DNA from: Yersinia canariae
GTDB lineage: Bacteria > Pseudomonadota > Gammaproteobacteria > Enterobacterales > Enterobacteriaceae
Assembly: GCF_009831415.1 (NCBI RefSeq)
Contig: NZ_CP043727.1
Coordinates: 4,402,001-4,466,000 of the forward strand
Direction of reading: 5' to 3'
DNA length: 64,000 nucleotides
Below the pieces are notes generated by a model. The model saw only the letters and a list, made by a program, of their open reading frames with translations. It had not been told where the DNA came from and did no database searches. Both the position numbers and the translations under genes were made by a program. This document shows, one piece after another, positions 51,657 through 62,692 of this stretch; the stretch's first letter is position 1; every line of letters begins with the position of its first letter.

Positions 51657-54368
51657 ATGCTGATCCCATCAAAACTGAGCCGCCCGGTACGGCTGCAAAA
51701 TACCGTGATACGCGATCGCTTATTAGTGAAGTTATCGGGTGTTGCAAATTACCGTTTAACCTTAATAAATTGCCCGGCAGGGTATGGTAAAACGACATTG
51801 ATTGCTCAGTGGGCAGCCGACCAATCTGATCTTGGTTGGTACTCTCTGGATGAAAGTGACAATCAGCCGGAGCGCTTTGCTACCTATTTAATTGCCGCGA
51901 TACAATTGGCGACCCGAGGCCATTGCAGTAAAAGTGAAGCGCTGAGCCAAAAGCATCAGTACGCCAGCCTTTCTGCGCTGTTCGCACAACTATTTATCGA
52001 GCTTTCCGATTGGCACGGCCCGCTTTATTTGGTCATTGATGATTTTCACCTGATTACTAATGATGCCATTCATGAAGCTATGCGCTTTTTCCTGCGCCAT
52101 CAGCCGGAAAATCTGACGCTGATTCTGCTCTCTCGCACCTTGCCGCCATTGGGGATTGCTAACCTGCGGGTACGCGACCAACTGTTGGAATTGGGCATGC
52201 AGCAGCTGGCATTTAATCATCAGGAAGCGCAACAATTCTTCGATTGCCGCCTCTCGGTACCATTAGAACAAGGTGATAGCAGCCGCCTGTGTGATGAAGT
52301 TGAAGGCTGGGCAACCGCGCTGCAATTGATTGCTTTGTCATCTCGCCAACCCAATTCCTCAGCACAAAAATCGGCAAAACGGCTGGCCGGTTTGAATGCC
52401 AGCCATTTGTCAGATTATCTGGTCGATGAAGTGCTGGATCAGGTTGATAGTGATGCGCGGGCTTTCCTGTTGCGCTGCTCGGTATTGCGCTCGATGAATG
52501 ATGCCCTGATTGTGCGCCTGACCGGTGAAGATAACGGCCAGCAACGGCTGGAAGAGTTGGAACGTCAGGGGCTATTTATTCATCGCATGGATGACAGCGG
52601 CGAATGGTTCTGTTTCCATCCGTTGTTTGCCACTTTCCTGCGCCAGCGCTGCCAGTGGGAACTGGCATTAGAGCTGCCCGAATTACACCATGCGGCAGCT
52701 GAAGGCTGGATGGCGCTGGGCTATCCTGCGGAAGCCATCCACCACGCATTGGCGGCGGGTGATGTCGGCATGCTACGTGATATCTTGCTACAACACGCCT
52801 GGACACTGTTTAACCACAGTGAGTTAGCCCTGCTGGAACAATGTCTGGTCGCACTGCCCTATTCTTTATTAGTGCAAAATCCTGAGCTGGCATTGCTACA
52901 AGCTTGGCTGGCGCAAAGTCAGCATCGTTACGGCGAGGTCAATACCTTGCTTGAGCGCGCCGAATCAGCAATGCAAGAGCGTAAAATTCCTATTGATGAG
53001 GTTTTGCGTGCTGAGTTTGATGCGCTGCGTGCTCAAGTGGCCATCAACGCCGGTAAGCCGGATGAAGCTGAAAAACTGGCCACAGATGCGCTGAAATATC
53101 TGCCAATGGCTAACTTTTACAGCCGTATTGTCGCCACGTCGGTCACTGGAGAAGTTCACCATTGCAAAGGGGAACTGAGCCGCGCGCTGCCTATGATGCA
53201 GCAAACTGAGCAAATGGCGCGCCGCCGCGAAGCCTATCACTATGCATTATGGGCGCTATTGCAGCAGAGTGAAATCCTGATTGCGCAGGGGTTCTTGCAA
53301 GCTGCTTATGAAACACAAGATAAAGCCTTTGATTTGATTCATGAACAACATCTTGAGCAACTGCCAATGCATGAGTTCCTTTTGCGAATTCGCTCTCAGG
53401 TCTTGTGGTCGTGGTCACGGCTGGATGAAGCCGAAGAAGCTGCGCGCAAAGGTATCGAGATACTGGTCAACTACCAACCACAGCAGCAGTTACAGTGCCT
53501 GGCGATGCTGGCAAAATGTTCACTGGCCCGTGGGGATTTGGATAATGCCAATATGTATATTCAGCGTTGCGAGGCTTTGCAACACGGCAGCCAATATCAC
53601 CTCGACTGGATTACCAATGCTGATAAACCACGGGTTATTCACTGGCAAATGACCGGGGATAAAGTCGCGGCGGCAAATTGGCTGCGCCAGGCAGAAAAAC
53701 CGGGAATGGCTGATAACCACTTTTTACAGGGGCAGTGGCGTAATATTGCCCGGATCCAGATTATGTTGGGCCGCTTTAATGAAGCGGAAGTGGTGCTGGA
53801 AGAACTCAATGAGAATGCCCGCCGCTTACGACTTACCAGTGATCTAAATCGTAATCTATTGTTAAGTAACATTCTTTACTGGCAAACCGAGCGGAAAAGT
53901 GAGGCGCAGAAAGCCCTGATTGAATCACTCTCATTGGCCAATCGCACCGGCTTTATCAGCCATTTTGTGATTGAGGGCGAGGCAATGGCGCAACAGCTGC
54001 GGCAGCTAATCCAACTCAATGCATTACCAGAATTGGAACAACACCGCGCCCAGCGGATCTTGAAAGATATTAATCAGCACCATCGGCATAAATTTGCTCA
54101 TTTCGATGAGATTTTCGTCGATAAGCTGCTGACTCACCCACAAGTTCCCGAGCTAATACGCACCAGCCCACTAACCCAACGCGAATGGCAGGTCTTGGGG
54201 CTGATTTACTCCGGCTACAGCAATGACCAAATAGCCGGTGAGCTTGAAGTCGCCGCGACGACCATTAAAACGCATATTCGTAATTTGTATCAAAAGTTGG
54301 GGGTCGCTCACCGGCAAGACGCGGTACAGCAAGCCCAAAGATTATTACAGATGATGGGATATGTTTAA
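51657..54368 (+). CDS. malT: Maltose regulon activator MalT
   Basis: A 903-residue signal-transduction ATPase of the STAND class that activates maltose genes when bound to maltotriose and ATP. Walker A is [15 protein letters not shown] near residue 40, with [11 protein letters not shown] as Walker B. A winged-helix region and a long helical repeat domain that binds maltotriose follow. The C-terminal LuxR-type helix-turn-helix is [53 protein letters not shown]. Divergent from malPQ with a shared 318-bp control region. Full length (901 in E. coli). Confidence 0.98.
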   Translation: MLIPSKLSRPVRLQNTVIRDRLLVKLSGVANYRLTLINCPAGYGKTTLIAQWAADQSDLGWYSLDESDNQPERFATYLIAAIQLATRGHCSKSEALSQKHQYASLSALFAQLFIELSDWHGPLYLVIDDFHLITNDAIHEAMRFFLRHQPENLTLILLSRTLPPLGIANLRVRDQLLELGMQQLAFNHQEAQQFFDCRLSVPLEQGDSSRLCDEVEGWATALQLIALSSRQPNSSAQKSAKRLAGLNASHLSDYLVDEVLDQVDSDARAFLLRCSVLRSMNDALIVRLTGEDNGQQRLEELERQGLFIHRMDDSGEWFCFHPLFATFLRQRCQWELALELPELHHAAAEGWMALGYPAEAIHHALAAGDVGMLRDILLQHAWTLFNHSELALLEQCLVALPYSLLVQNPELALLQAWLAQSQHRYGEVNTLLERAESAMQERKIPIDEVLRAEFDALRAQVAINAGKPDEAEKLATDALKYLPMANFYSRIVATSVTGEVHHCKGELSRALPMMQQTEQMARRREAYHYALWALLQQSEILIAQGFLQAAYETQDKAFDLIHEQHLEQLPMHEFLLRIRSQVLWSWSRLDEAEEAARKGIEILVNYQPQQQLQCLAMLAKCSLARGDLDNANMYIQRCEALQHGSQYHLDWITNADKPRVIHWQMTGDKVAAANWLRQAEKPGMADNHFLQGQWRNIARIQIMLGRFNEAEVVLEELNENARRLRLTSDLNRNLLLSNILYWQTERKSEAQKALIESLSLANRTGFISHFVIEGEAMAQQLRQLIQLNALPELEQHRAQRILKDINQHHRHKFAHFDEIFVDKLLTHPQVPELIRTSPLTQREWQVLGLIYSGYSNDQIAGELEVAATTIKTHIRNLYQKLGVAHRQDAVQQAQRLLQMMGYV

Positions 54369-54462
54369 TTAAAACCCCATTATTATGTTTAAATATCAGT
54401 GTTTTAAGTTGAATTTTGCGTATCTGACTCATTGGCAACAGTGACCATATATCAATAACAGA

Positions 54463-54505
54463 CCGCCGTTTACCCCAAGGTTATTTCTCTGCCGGGGTAT
54501 GGCGG
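54463..54505 (+). terminator. Hairpin after malT
   Basis: Nested arms CCGCC/GGCGG and TACCCC/GGGGTA form a stem-loop about 95 bases after the malT stop. Directly beside it lies a second, perfect hairpin (54505-54543). It is likely a malT terminator, though it lacks an immediate T-run. Confidence 0.45.
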
Positions 54506-54543
54506 CCAATAAAGACCATTATGTTTTACTGGTCTTTATTGGC
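54505..54543. terminator. Perfect 14-bp inverted repeat upstream of glpE
   Basis: GCCAATAAAGACCA and TGGTCTTTATTGGC pair perfectly across an 11-base loop, 61 bp before the glpE start. It could end malT transcription or sit in the glpE leader as a control structure. It is not GlpR-operator-like (no ATGTTCG). Confidence 0.5.
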
Positions 54544-54603
54544 GAAAAATTGATTACAATCTCGCGCTTGAATATTCAATCGCGATTAAAGGTCATCAGC
54601 AGC

Positions 54604-54933
54604 ATGGAACAGTTTGAAACAATAAGTATTGAGCAGGCCTATAACCACTTGAAAGAAAACAAGGCGGTTTTAGTTGATATCCGCGATCCACAAAGCTATG
54701 AGGCGGGTCATGCGCCGGAGGCGTTCCATCTGACCAACAGCAGCTTGCACACTTTTATGCAACTAACTGATTTTGAACAACCTGTGATGGTGATGTGCTA
54801 CCACGGCAACAGCAGCAAAAGTGCCGCGCAGTATCTGCTCCAGCAAGGTTTTGAAGCGGTTTACAGCATTGATGGTGGTTTTGAAGCCTGGGCCAAAAGC
54901 TATCCGCAAGAAATCATTCGTGAGAATGCCTAA
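54604..54933 (+). CDS. glpE: Thiosulfate sulfurtransferase GlpE
   Basis: A 109-residue single-domain rhodanese. The active-site loop C65-YHGNSSK is intact, with [22 protein letters not shown] as the upstream CH2-type motif. It transfers sulfane sulfur from thiosulfate to cyanide or thioredoxin in vitro. The frame runs back to 54499 through a hairpin, but ATG 54604 (MEQFETI) equals the E. coli start and length (108). First of glpEGR. Confidence 0.95.
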   Translation: MEQFETISIEQAYNHLKENKAVLVDIRDPQSYEAGHAPEAFHLTNSSLHTFMQLTDFEQPVMVMCYHGNSSKSAAQYLLQQGFEAVYSIDGGFEAWAKSYPQEIIRENA

Positions 54934-55032
54934 TTTTGTTACCCGTTTGTAGCCTGCCATTCGCCATGGCCGACCAGATTGTGATATTTTTAAGCACTTT
55001 AATTGAAATCTCGTTAGGCGGTGATTGGTAAT

Positions 55033-55869
55033 ATGATTCGTGTGATAGCAATTTCTAATCTACGTCTGGCGCAAGCCTTCATTGACTATATGGCCACTCG
55101 CAATGTGGTACTGGAAGTCAGGCCGGATTCTCAGGGTGCTGAGATCTGGCTCGCCGATGATGAGCAACTGCCGCTGGTGCAGCATGAGCTGGAACAGTTT
55201 TTACTCGATCCCCTCAATCCGCGCTATCAGGCCGCCAGTTGGCAATCGGGTAATCTGCACTCTAATTTGCCTTACCAGCGCTTTTCTTACCTCCAGACGC
55301 TACGCAGTCAGGCCGGGCCACTGACGCTGAGTGTTATGGTGCTGTGTATCGCCATCTATATTTTGATGCAAATCGTCGGTGATGCCGAGGTGATGTCTTG
55401 GCTGGCGTGGCCCCGTGATAGCAGCCAGTATTTGCAAATTTGGCGTTGGGTCAGCCATGCTGTATTACATTTTTCGCTGCTGCATATCTTGTTTAACTTG
55501 ATGTGGTGGTGGTATCTGGCCGGACAGATGGAAAAACGGCTTGGCACCGGCAAATTGCTGGTATTAACTGTTGTTTCAGCCTTATTCAGTGGCTGGGGGC
55601 AATCGCTGTTTAGCGGCGTGAATTTTGGCGGCCTGTCTGGTGTGGTTTACGCCTTAATGGGCTATGTCTGGCTGACTGGCGAACGCGCACCCGAGCGCGG
55701 CATTTCGTTGCCTCGCGGCTTAATGGCTTTTTCTGTTCTCTGGTTGGTGGCGGGATATTTCGACATTTTAGGTTTATCGATTGCCAATGCAGCGCATGTT
55801 TCAGGTCTTATTATCGGGCTATTGATGGCATTTTGGGATACGCGCAACAGCGCGAGAACCACACAATAA
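55033..55869 (+). CDS. glpG: Rhomboid intramembrane serine protease GlpG
   Basis: A 278-residue membrane protease. A cytoplasmic N-terminal domain (residues 1-70) precedes six membrane helices. The catalytic dyad is S202 in [16 protein letters not shown] and H255 in [11 protein letters not shown]. HxxxN-type [15 protein letters not shown] contains the oxyanion His and Asn. It cleaves membrane proteins, with few known natural substrates. ATG 55033 (MIRVIAISN) is preferred to the GTG at 55021. Between glpE and glpR. Confidence 0.96.
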   Translation: MIRVIAISNLRLAQAFIDYMATRNVVLEVRPDSQGAEIWLADDEQLPLVQHELEQFLLDPLNPRYQAASWQSGNLHSNLPYQRFSYLQTLRSQAGPLTLSVMVLCIAIYILMQIVGDAEVMSWLAWPRDSSQYLQIWRWVSHAVLHFSLLHILFNLMWWWYLAGQMEKRLGTGKLLVLTVVSALFSGWGQSLFSGVNFGGLSGVVYALMGYVWLTGERAPERGISLPRGLMAFSVLWLVAGYFDILGLSIANAAHVSGLIIGLLMAFWDTRNSARTTQ

Positions 55870-55904
55870 CTGCCTGGAGCAACCAGGCGCATTAGGGGAT
55901 TATC

Positions 55905-56663
55905 GTGAAGCAAACGCAGCGGCATGATGCGATTATTGAATTGGTACGCCAACAAGGCTACGTCAGTACTGAAGAGCTAGTGGAACATTTTGCCGTTAGC
56001 CCGCAAACCATCCGACGCGATTTGAATGATTTGGCGGATCAAAACAAGATTCACCGTCATCATGGTGGCGCTGCTTTACCCTCCAGCTCAGTCAACGCGG
56101 CTTATAATGACCGCAAAGTGATGTGGTCGGAAGAAAAGGCGCGCATTGCCCAACGCGTTGCCAGCCAGATCCCCGATGGCGCGACACTGTTTATTGATAT
56201 CGGCACGACACCAGAAGCGGTCGCACACGCCTTAATGAATCATAAAGGGTTACGCGTGGTCACCAATAATCTCAACGTGGCCACATTGCTGACCGCTAAA
56301 GAGGATTTCCGGCTAATTTTAGCTGGCGGTGAAGTGCGTACCCGTGATGGTGGAATTATTGGTGAGGCCACACTGGATTTCATTTCTCAGTTCCGTCTTG
56401 ATTACGGCATTCTCGGTATTAGCGGTATTGATATGGACGGCTCCCTGCTGGAGTTTGATTACCATGAAGTGCGCACCAAGCGGGCGATTATTGAGAATTC
56501 CCGTTGTGTGATGCTAGTAACCGACCATTCCAAATTTGGTCGTAACGCGATGGTGAATCTGGGAAATATGAATCTGATTGATTATTTATTTACCGATCAA
56601 ATGCCACCGGCCAGTGTGATGAAGATTATTGAACAGCATGAAGTTCAATTAGAGTTATGTTGA
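55905..56663 (+). CDS. glpR: Glycerol-3-phosphate regulon repressor GlpR
   Basis: A 252-residue DeoR-family repressor. The helix-turn-helix lies in the first 55 residues (IIELVRQQGYVSTEELVEHFAVSPQTIRRDLNDLAD). The sugar-phosphate isomerase-like effector domain has LFIDIGTTPEAVAHAL, VTNNLNVA and GGEVRTRDGGIIGEATLDFI. The start codon is GTG. It binds glycerol-3-phosphate and releases operators such as those seen before glpD. Last of glpEGR. Confidence 0.97.
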   Translation: MKQTQRHDAIIELVRQQGYVSTEELVEHFAVSPQTIRRDLNDLADQNKIHRHHGGAALPSSSVNAAYNDRKVMWSEEKARIAQRVASQIPDGATLFIDIGTTPEAVAHALMNHKGLRVVTNNLNVATLLTAKEDFRLILAGGEVRTRDGGIIGEATLDFISQFRLDYGILGISGIDMDGSLLEFDYHEVRTKRAIIENSRCVMLVTDHSKFGRNAMVNLGNMNLIDYLFTDQMPPASVMKIIEQHEVQLELC

Positions 56664-56674
56664 GGTTTGAGTTA

Positions 56675-56922
56675 TTCGCTTGATACTCGAACAGTTATCT
56701 TTGTTGGCTACTCGGCCTCAACCGCGTTGGGCTGCAAAGCAGTGGCCTGACGAGCCAGCACTTTTCGCGGGCGTCCATGCCCGCTCACTCTCCCCCTTGT
56801 TTTGTCAGTAAGATTCCTCATTGCGCTCAACGTCAAAACGATGGTTTTTAGGTTCTGACGTTCAAAGCACATTGAGCATGGATGCGAATCAGCGCGAACC
56901 AACTATTCGAATATCAACCGAA
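56675..56922. mobile_element. MITE-like element with 22-bp imperfect terminal inverted repeats
   Basis: The left end TTCGCTTGATACTCGAACAG(TT) and the reverse complement of the right end TTCGGTTGATATTCGAATAG(TT) match at 19 of 22 positions, spanning 248 bp. Internally there are a GCGGGC/GCCCGC hairpin (56767-56784) and an AACGTCA/TGACGTT hairpin (56829-56862). No long frame is credible inside. It fills most of the 441-bp glpR-glpD gap, and its sequence does not match the ERICs in this window. I infer a non-autonomous mobile repeat or a structured RNA; the family is not identified. Confidence 0.55.
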
Positions 56923-57051
56923 CTGATCACCTGACAAAATCCAAATCTATCGCCCCCACTACATATCAATAACAAAACTGTTACTTCCATCACGCATAAA
57001 TGTTTTTTTTTGGTTAAGTCTTGGCTTGTTTGTTGGTTTTTGATTACAATC

Positions 57052-57089
57052 ATGAGCGAAAACGAACATTAAAGAGCTGTTTCGAACAT
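57052..57089 (+). promoter_or_regulatory. Two GlpR operators upstream of glpD
   Basis: ATGAGCGAAAACGAACAT (57052-57069) and AGAGCTGTTTCGAACAT (57073-57089) each carry the GlpR half-site CGAACAT in the context WATGTTCG-N2-CGAACATW. They end 16 bases before the glpD ATG, over or just after the expected transcription start. Confidence 0.8.
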
Positions 57090-57104
57090 CCGGAGGAAGT
57101 AAGC

Positions 57105-58619
57105 ATGGAAACCAAAGACTTGATCGTGATCGGCGGCGGTATTAACGGTGCCGGTATCGCTGCAGACGCTGCAGGACGTGGCCTGTCCGTTCTGCTGCTG
57201 GAAGCACAAGATTTGGCCTGTGCGACATCTTCGGCCAGCTCCAAACTGATCCACGGTGGCCTGCGCTATCTGGAACACTATGAGTTCCGGCTGGTCAGTG
57301 AAGCATTGGCCGAACGTGAAGTATTGCTGAAGCTGGCTCCTCATATTGCTTTCCCAATGCGCTTTCGTCTGCCCCACCAACCCCATCTGCGCCCAGCTTG
57401 GATGATTCGTACCGGTTTATTCTTGTACGACCATTTGGGCAAACGTACCAGCTTGCCTGCCAGCAAAGGGCTGCGTTTTGGACCAGAATCAGTATTAAAG
57501 CCGGAGCTCGTGCGCGGTTTCGAATATTCCGACTGTTGGGTCGATGATGCCCGTCTGGTGGTGTTGAACGCGCAAGAAGTGGTCGAGCGCGGCGGTGAAG
57601 TTCGTACCCGTACCAAAGTGACCCGAGCATGGCGTGAACAGGGCCTGTGGATGGTGGAAGCCATAGATGTAAACACCGGCAAGACCTTTACCTGGCGCGC
57701 TAAAGGCTTGGTAAATGCTACCGGCCCATGGGTTAAACAGTTCTTCGATGATGGCCTGAAGCTGAAATCACCTTATGGTATCCGCTTGATCAAAGGCAGC
57801 CATATTGTCGTGCCACGGGTCCATAACCAACCGCAGGCCTATATTCTGCAAAACGAAGACCACCGTATTGTCTTCGTCATTCCATGGTTGGATGAATATT
57901 CCATCATCGGCACTACTGATGTGGAATACCATGGCGATCCGAAAGATGTGAAGATCGACGACCAGGAAATTGATTACCTGCTGAAGGTGTATAACGACCA
58001 CTTTAAAAAGCAACTGGGCCGTGATGATATCGTCTGGACTTACTCTGGTGTCCGTCCATTATGTGATGATGAATCAGATTCACCACAAGCAGTAACCCGC
58101 GATTACACACTGGATGTCGCTGATGAAGGTGGCAAAGCGCCACTGCTGTCGGTGTTTGGTGGCAAACTGACCACTTACCGTAAATTGGCAGAGCACGCGC
58201 TGGAAAAACTGTCCGGTTACTATACGAATGTCGGCCCTGCATGGACAAAAACCGGCTCTTTACCGGGCGGGGATATTGGCGGCAGCCGTGACAACTATAC
58301 TGTGCAATTGCGCCATCGCTATAACTGGCTACCAGAAGGGTTGGCACGCCGCTATGCCCGAACCTACGGCAGCCACAGCGAACTGATACTGGCGGATGCC
58401 ACCAGCATCGAAAACTTGGGCGAACATTTCGGCCATGGCTTGTATGAAGCTGAATTGCGCTATCTGGTTGAAAAAGAGTGGGTCGTTGAACTTGATGATG
58501 CTATCTGGCGTCGCACCAAGTTAGGTATGACTCTGGATGATGCGCAGAAGCAGCGTGTTGCCGAATGGTTGGCAGAAGTGCAGGCTGAGAAACAACAGAC
58601 TCTCTCTCTGGTTTCCTGA
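57105..58619 (+). CDS. glpD: Aerobic glycerol-3-phosphate dehydrogenase
   Basis: A 504-residue membrane-associated flavoprotein oxidising glycerol-3-phosphate to dihydroxyacetone phosphate and passing electrons to ubiquinone. FAD-binding is seen as DLIVIGGGINGAGIAADAAGRG. SSKLIHGGLRYLEHYEFRLV, GVRPLCDDESDSPQAVTRDY and FGGKLTTYRKLAEHAL are family signatures. The open frame extends to 57021, but GGAGGAAG seven bases before ATG 57105 and homology (501 in E. coli) fix the start. Two GlpR operators lie directly upstream. Confidence 0.97.
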   Translation: METKDLIVIGGGINGAGIAADAAGRGLSVLLLEAQDLACATSSASSKLIHGGLRYLEHYEFRLVSEALAEREVLLKLAPHIAFPMRFRLPHQPHLRPAWMIRTGLFLYDHLGKRTSLPASKGLRFGPESVLKPELVRGFEYSDCWVDDARLVVLNAQEVVERGGEVRTRTKVTRAWREQGLWMVEAIDVNTGKTFTWRAKGLVNATGPWVKQFFDDGLKLKSPYGIRLIKGSHIVVPRVHNQPQAYILQNEDHRIVFVIPWLDEYSIIGTTDVEYHGDPKDVKIDDQEIDYLLKVYNDHFKKQLGRDDIVWTYSGVRPLCDDESDSPQAVTRDYTLDVADEGGKAPLLSVFGGKLTTYRKLAEHALEKLSGYYTNVGPAWTKTGSLPGGDIGGSRDNYTVQLRHRYNWLPEGLARRYARTYGSHSELILADATSIENLGEHFGHGLYEAELRYLVEKEWVVELDDAIWRRTKLGMTLDDAQKQRVAEWLAEVQAEKQQTLSLVS

Positions 58620-58647
58620 TAATAAATAGCCGTCATCAATCTACTAG

Positions 58648-58686
58648 AAAACCCTCTTCACAGTTCACTGTTGAAGAGGGTTTTTG
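58648..58686. terminator. Strong terminator between glpD and glgP
   Basis: AAAACCCTCTTCA pairs with TGAAGAGGGTTTT around a short loop and is followed by T-runs on both strands, serving both convergent genes. Confidence 0.9.
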
Positions 58687-58767
58687 TTATTAACTCGCAA
58701 AGTCATTGGTGTTACAGGCCAGCAGCGCGCAGATAACCCCTTGTAATTTCACGCACAAAGGATTTCA

Positions 58768-61215
58768 CTACAGCCTGATAGGCTTAATATGCCAAATTTC
58801 ATCGGCATACTCCTCAATGGTTCTGTCTGAGGAGAAATAGCCCATATTGGCGATATTGAGTAAGGTTTTACGTGTCCATTCATCTGGGTGACGATATAGC
58901 GTATCAACTTGCTCTTGGGTATCCACATAACTGCGATAATCAGCCAGTAACTGATAATGATCCCCCAGATTGACCAGTGAATCAAACAGACTGGTATACC
59001 GATTAGGTTCTTCCGGGCTGAAAGCACCGGTAGCAATCTGTGTAAGCACCAAATGCAGCTCAGGATCTTCGTCGTAATATTTCCGCGGGTTATAACCATT
59101 ATTACGCAATGCCTCAACCTGCTCAGTGGTATTACCGAAGATAAAGATATTATCCTCACCCACATGTTCGCGGATCTCAACATTGGCCCCATCCAGAGTG
59201 CCAATCGTCAGCGCCCCATTCAGCGCAAACTTCATATTGCTGGTGCCAGAGGCCTCGGTTCCCGCCAGTGAGATCTGTTCAGAAAGATCCGCCGCTGGAA
59301 TGATCAACTGCGCCAAACTGACACTGTAATTGGGGATAAACACCACTTTCAGCAGATTATTAATGCGCGGATCATTGTTGATCACCTTGGCGACATCATT
59401 GATCAGCCGAATAATCTGTTTAGCATTGTAATAAGCCGATGCCGCCTTACCCGCAAAAATCACCACCCGCGGTACCCACTTCTCATCAGGAGCTTCGAGA
59501 ATACGGTTATAACGCGTGATTACATGCAAAACATTCAGCAGTTGGCGTTTGTACTCATGGATACGTTTGATTTGCACATCAAACAGCGCCGCCGGATTGA
59601 CCACAATATTCAGCTTTTCAGCAATATATATCGCCAGCCGCTTCTTGTTCTCCAACTTGGCTTTCTGTAATGCCAGCAAGAAGCTCGGATAATCGAGGTT
59701 CTTTTCCAGCTCACTCAGTTGGCTCAAATTAGTGCGCCAATTATGGCCGATACTGTCATCCAGTACAGCCGCCAGTGGCCGATTCGCCAGCCCCAGCCAG
59801 CGTCGAGGGGTAACGCCATTGGTTTTATTGCAGAAGCGATTCGGGAAAATATGGGCAAAATCAGCGAACAGCGATTGCACCATTAATTCTGAATGCAGGG
59901 CAGACACGCCGTTGACTTTATGACTGGCAATCACTGCAAGCCACGCCATACGGACACGTCGGCCATCATTTTCATCAATAATTGATACGCGCGGCAACAA
60001 TTCTGGTTCATCCGGATATTGTTCCTGTACCAGCTTGAGGAAATGGTCATTGATATCAAAGATGATTTGCAAATGGCGTGGCAAAATCTTACCGATCATG
60101 TCGATGGGCCAGGTTTCCAGCGCTTCACTCATAAGGGTATGGTTGGTGTAAGAAAAGACTTGCTGCACCACATCCCAAGCATCCAACCAGCTAAATTTAT
60201 GCTCATCAATCAGCAGCCGCATCATTTCAGGGATAGAGAGCACAGGGTGAGTATCATTCAGGTGAATGGCGATCTTATCTGCCAAATTGTCGAATGTTTG
60301 GTGCATCGTCCAATGACGGCTAAGAATATCTTGCACCGTCGCAGAGACTAAAAAGTACTCTTGCCGCAGACGCAGCTCTCGTCCGGAGTATGTCGAGTCA
60401 TCGGGATAAAGTACGCGGGAGACGTTTTCTGAATGGTTTTTATCTTCAACTGCGGCAAAGTAATCGCCCTGATTGAATTTACCCAGATTGATTTCATTAC
60501 TGGCCTGGGCTGACCATAAGCGCAGTGTATTAGTCGCATCTGTATCAAAACCAGGAATGATTTGATCATAAGCACAGGCAAGGATTTCTTCAGTTTCCAG
60601 CCAACGGATCTTACTGCCTTCTTGCTGAATTCGCCCCCCGAAACGCACTTTATAACGGGTGTTGTGTCGTGGGAATTCCCAAGCGTTGCCGTATTCCAGC
60701 CAGTTATCTGGCGACTCCATCTGTTGACCATTAACTATTTTCTGGCTAAACATGCCATATTCATAGCGAATACCGTAGCCACGGCCCGGAAGTGCCAATG
60801 TTGCCAGTGAGTCCAGGAAACACGCGGCCAATCGCCCTAGCCCACCATTACCTAAGCCGGGGTCATTTTCTTCTTGCAACAGCTCAGACAGGTTAAGGCC
60901 CATTTCATCTAAAGCCTGCTCGATATCCTCATAAATACCCATCGATAACAGTGCATTAGAGAGCGTTCGTCCCAATAAAAATTCCATCGACAAATAATAA
61001 ACCTGCCGAACATCTTGTGATAATTGTGCGCGGTTAGAACGCAGCCAGCGTTCGACCATCCGGTCACGCACGGCAAATAAGGTCGCATTCAGCCAATCGT
61101 GCTGAGTCGCAATAGAAGGGTCTTTGCCCACAATAAACATCAGTTTATAGGCAATGGAATGTTTCAGCGCATCCACACTGACAACAGGTGAGGTATAACT
61201 GAACGGTGATGTCAT
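58768..61215 (-). CDS. glgP: Glycogen phosphorylase
   Basis: An 815-residue PLP enzyme that shortens glycogen to glucose-1-phosphate. It is a homologue of MalP at 48933-51338 in this window, sharing [59 protein letters not shown] and [28 protein letters not shown] with the cofactor lysine. Length equals E. coli GlgP (815). It follows glgA after 38 bp in the leftward glgCAP group and is convergent with glpD. Confidence 0.97.
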   Translation of the reverse strand: MTSPFSYTSPVVSVDALKHSIAYKLMFIVGKDPSIATQHDWLNATLFAVRDRMVERWLRSNRAQLSQDVRQVYYLSMEFLLGRTLSNALLSMGIYEDIEQALDEMGLNLSELLQEENDPGLGNGGLGRLAACFLDSLATLALPGRGYGIRYEYGMFSQKIVNGQQMESPDNWLEYGNAWEFPRHNTRYKVRFGGRIQQEGSKIRWLETEEILACAYDQIIPGFDTDATNTLRLWSAQASNEINLGKFNQGDYFAAVEDKNHSENVSRVLYPDDSTYSGRELRLRQEYFLVSATVQDILSRHWTMHQTFDNLADKIAIHLNDTHPVLSIPEMMRLLIDEHKFSWLDAWDVVQQVFSYTNHTLMSEALETWPIDMIGKILPRHLQIIFDINDHFLKLVQEQYPDEPELLPRVSIIDENDGRRVRMAWLAVIASHKVNGVSALHSELMVQSLFADFAHIFPNRFCNKTNGVTPRRWLGLANRPLAAVLDDSIGHNWRTNLSQLSELEKNLDYPSFLLALQKAKLENKKRLAIYIAEKLNIVVNPAALFDVQIKRIHEYKRQLLNVLHVITRYNRILEAPDEKWVPRVVIFAGKAASAYYNAKQIIRLINDVAKVINNDPRINNLLKVVFIPNYSVSLAQLIIPAADLSEQISLAGTEASGTSNMKFALNGALTIGTLDGANVEIREHVGEDNIFIFGNTTEQVEALRNNGYNPRKYYDEDPELHLVLTQIATGAFSPEEPNRYTSLFDSLVNLGDHYQLLADYRSYVDTQEQVDTLYRHPDEWTRKTLLNIANMGYFSSDRTIEEYADEIWHIKPIRL

Positions 61216-61253
61216 AGCGTTTTTCCCAATTCGTGGTTACAACAAATCGGCAA

Positions 61254-62684
61254 TTAGAGACGCCGATAAAGTGACAGATAATCTGCCGCTGCTACTTGCC
61301 AGCCAAAATCCAGCCCCATCGCGTGGCGCTGAACGTGACGCCAATGTTTTGGCCGGCTCCACAGCACAAAAGCACGGCGAATCGCCCGTACCAATGCCTG
61401 TGCATCGCATTCATCAAACACAAACCCCGAGGCGCTGCCATCCGCCAGATTTTCCAGCGCGCAATCCACCACGGTATCTGCCAAACCGCCCGTATGTCGG
61501 ACCAGTGGCAATGTGCCGTACTTCAAACCATACAGCTGTGTTAGTCCACAAGGTTCAAAACGGCTGGGCACCAAAATCACATCCGCACCAGCAATGATTC
61601 GGTGTGAAAATGCCTCGTGATAACCTATTTGTACCCCAACTTGGCCGGAATAGTCCGCCGCTGCCGCCAAAAATGCCTCTTGTAAAATGGCATCACCCGC
61701 CCCCAGAACCGCCAGTTGACCACCCAATTTCAGTAAGTCGGGCAACGCTTCCAGCACTAAATCTAACCCTTTTTGTTCCGTCAATCGGCTGACAACCGCA
61801 AAAATAGGTTTCTTTTCAGTCACCTCCAACCCCATCGTGGTTTGCAGATGGGCTTTATTGACCGCTTTCTTTTGCACATTTTCTGCGTCATAACGGGCAT
61901 GAAGCAAAGTATCCGTTTGGGGGTCCCAAATAGCACTGTCCACGCCGTTGAGGATCCCGGTCAATCTCCCTTGGCTAGCCCGCTCTTGTAGCAACCCCTC
62001 CATACCGTAACCAAAAGCAGGCTGGGTAATTTCCTTGGCATAAGTCGGGCTGACTGTTGTGACATGATCAGCAAAGAACAACCCGGCTTTCAGATAGGAA
62101 ATTTGGCCGTAAAACTCCAGCCCATACATTTGGAAAAATGCAGCAGGCAGCTGTATCTCAGCCAAATGATGGCCTGAGAATAAGCCTTGATAAGCTAAAT
62201 TATGGACGGTAAAGACTGATCGCGCAGGACGGCCACGCGCCGCAAGGTAAGCACAAGCCAGCCCGGCATGCCAATCATGGGCATGTACCACTTCTGGACG
62301 CCAATAACCATCCAACCCGCAAGCCAGTTCACAAGCCATCCACCCCAGCAATGCAAAGCGGCGATAATTATCAGCATAAGCATGCAAAGACTGGTCGTGA
62401 TATGGGCTACCCGCCCGGTCATAAAGACCGGGCGCATCAATCAGATAAATACCAATTCCCTGATAATGCCCATAACGTAAAGAAACACGGCCAGCAAAGG
62501 TATCAATCTCCCTCACCAGAACGGTATCTGGAATACCACGGCGTAAGTCAGGGAAACCCGGCAGCATGACCCTAACATCAGCCCCCTCAGCAATCTGAGC
62601 GGCAGGTAACGCGCCAACAACATCAGCCAACCCACCGGTTTTCAGCAAAGGAAATAGCTCTGAACATACGTGTAGAACCCGCAT
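61254..62684 (-). CDS. glgA: Glycogen synthase
   Basis: A 476-residue GT-B glucosyltransferase adding glucose from ADP-glucose to glycogen. The KTGGLADV motif at residues 15-22 ([15 protein letters not shown]) binds the sugar nucleotide. HAHDWHAGL and [33 protein letters not shown] form the catalytic C-terminal cleft. Two ATGs are adjacent (62687 and 62684). AGGAG five bases before the second favours 62684. The glgC stop codon TAG overlaps that ribosome site, so the genes are coupled. Confidence 0.97.
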   Translation of the reverse strand: MRVLHVCSELFPLLKTGGLADVVGALPAAQIAEGADVRVMLPGFPDLRRGIPDTVLVREIDTFAGRVSLRYGHYQGIGIYLIDAPGLYDRAGSPYHDQSLHAYADNYRRFALLGWMACELACGLDGYWRPEVVHAHDWHAGLACAYLAARGRPARSVFTVHNLAYQGLFSGHHLAEIQLPAAFFQMYGLEFYGQISYLKAGLFFADHVTTVSPTYAKEITQPAFGYGMEGLLQERASQGRLTGILNGVDSAIWDPQTDTLLHARYDAENVQKKAVNKAHLQTTMGLEVTEKKPIFAVVSRLTEQKGLDLVLEALPDLLKLGGQLAVLGAGDAILQEAFLAAAADYSGQVGVQIGYHEAFSHRIIAGADVILVPSRFEPCGLTQLYGLKYGTLPLVRHTGGLADTVVDCALENLADGSASGFVFDECDAQALVRAIRRAFVLWSRPKHWRHVQRHAMGLDFGWQVAAADYLSLYRRL

Positions 62685-62692
62685 CATGACTC

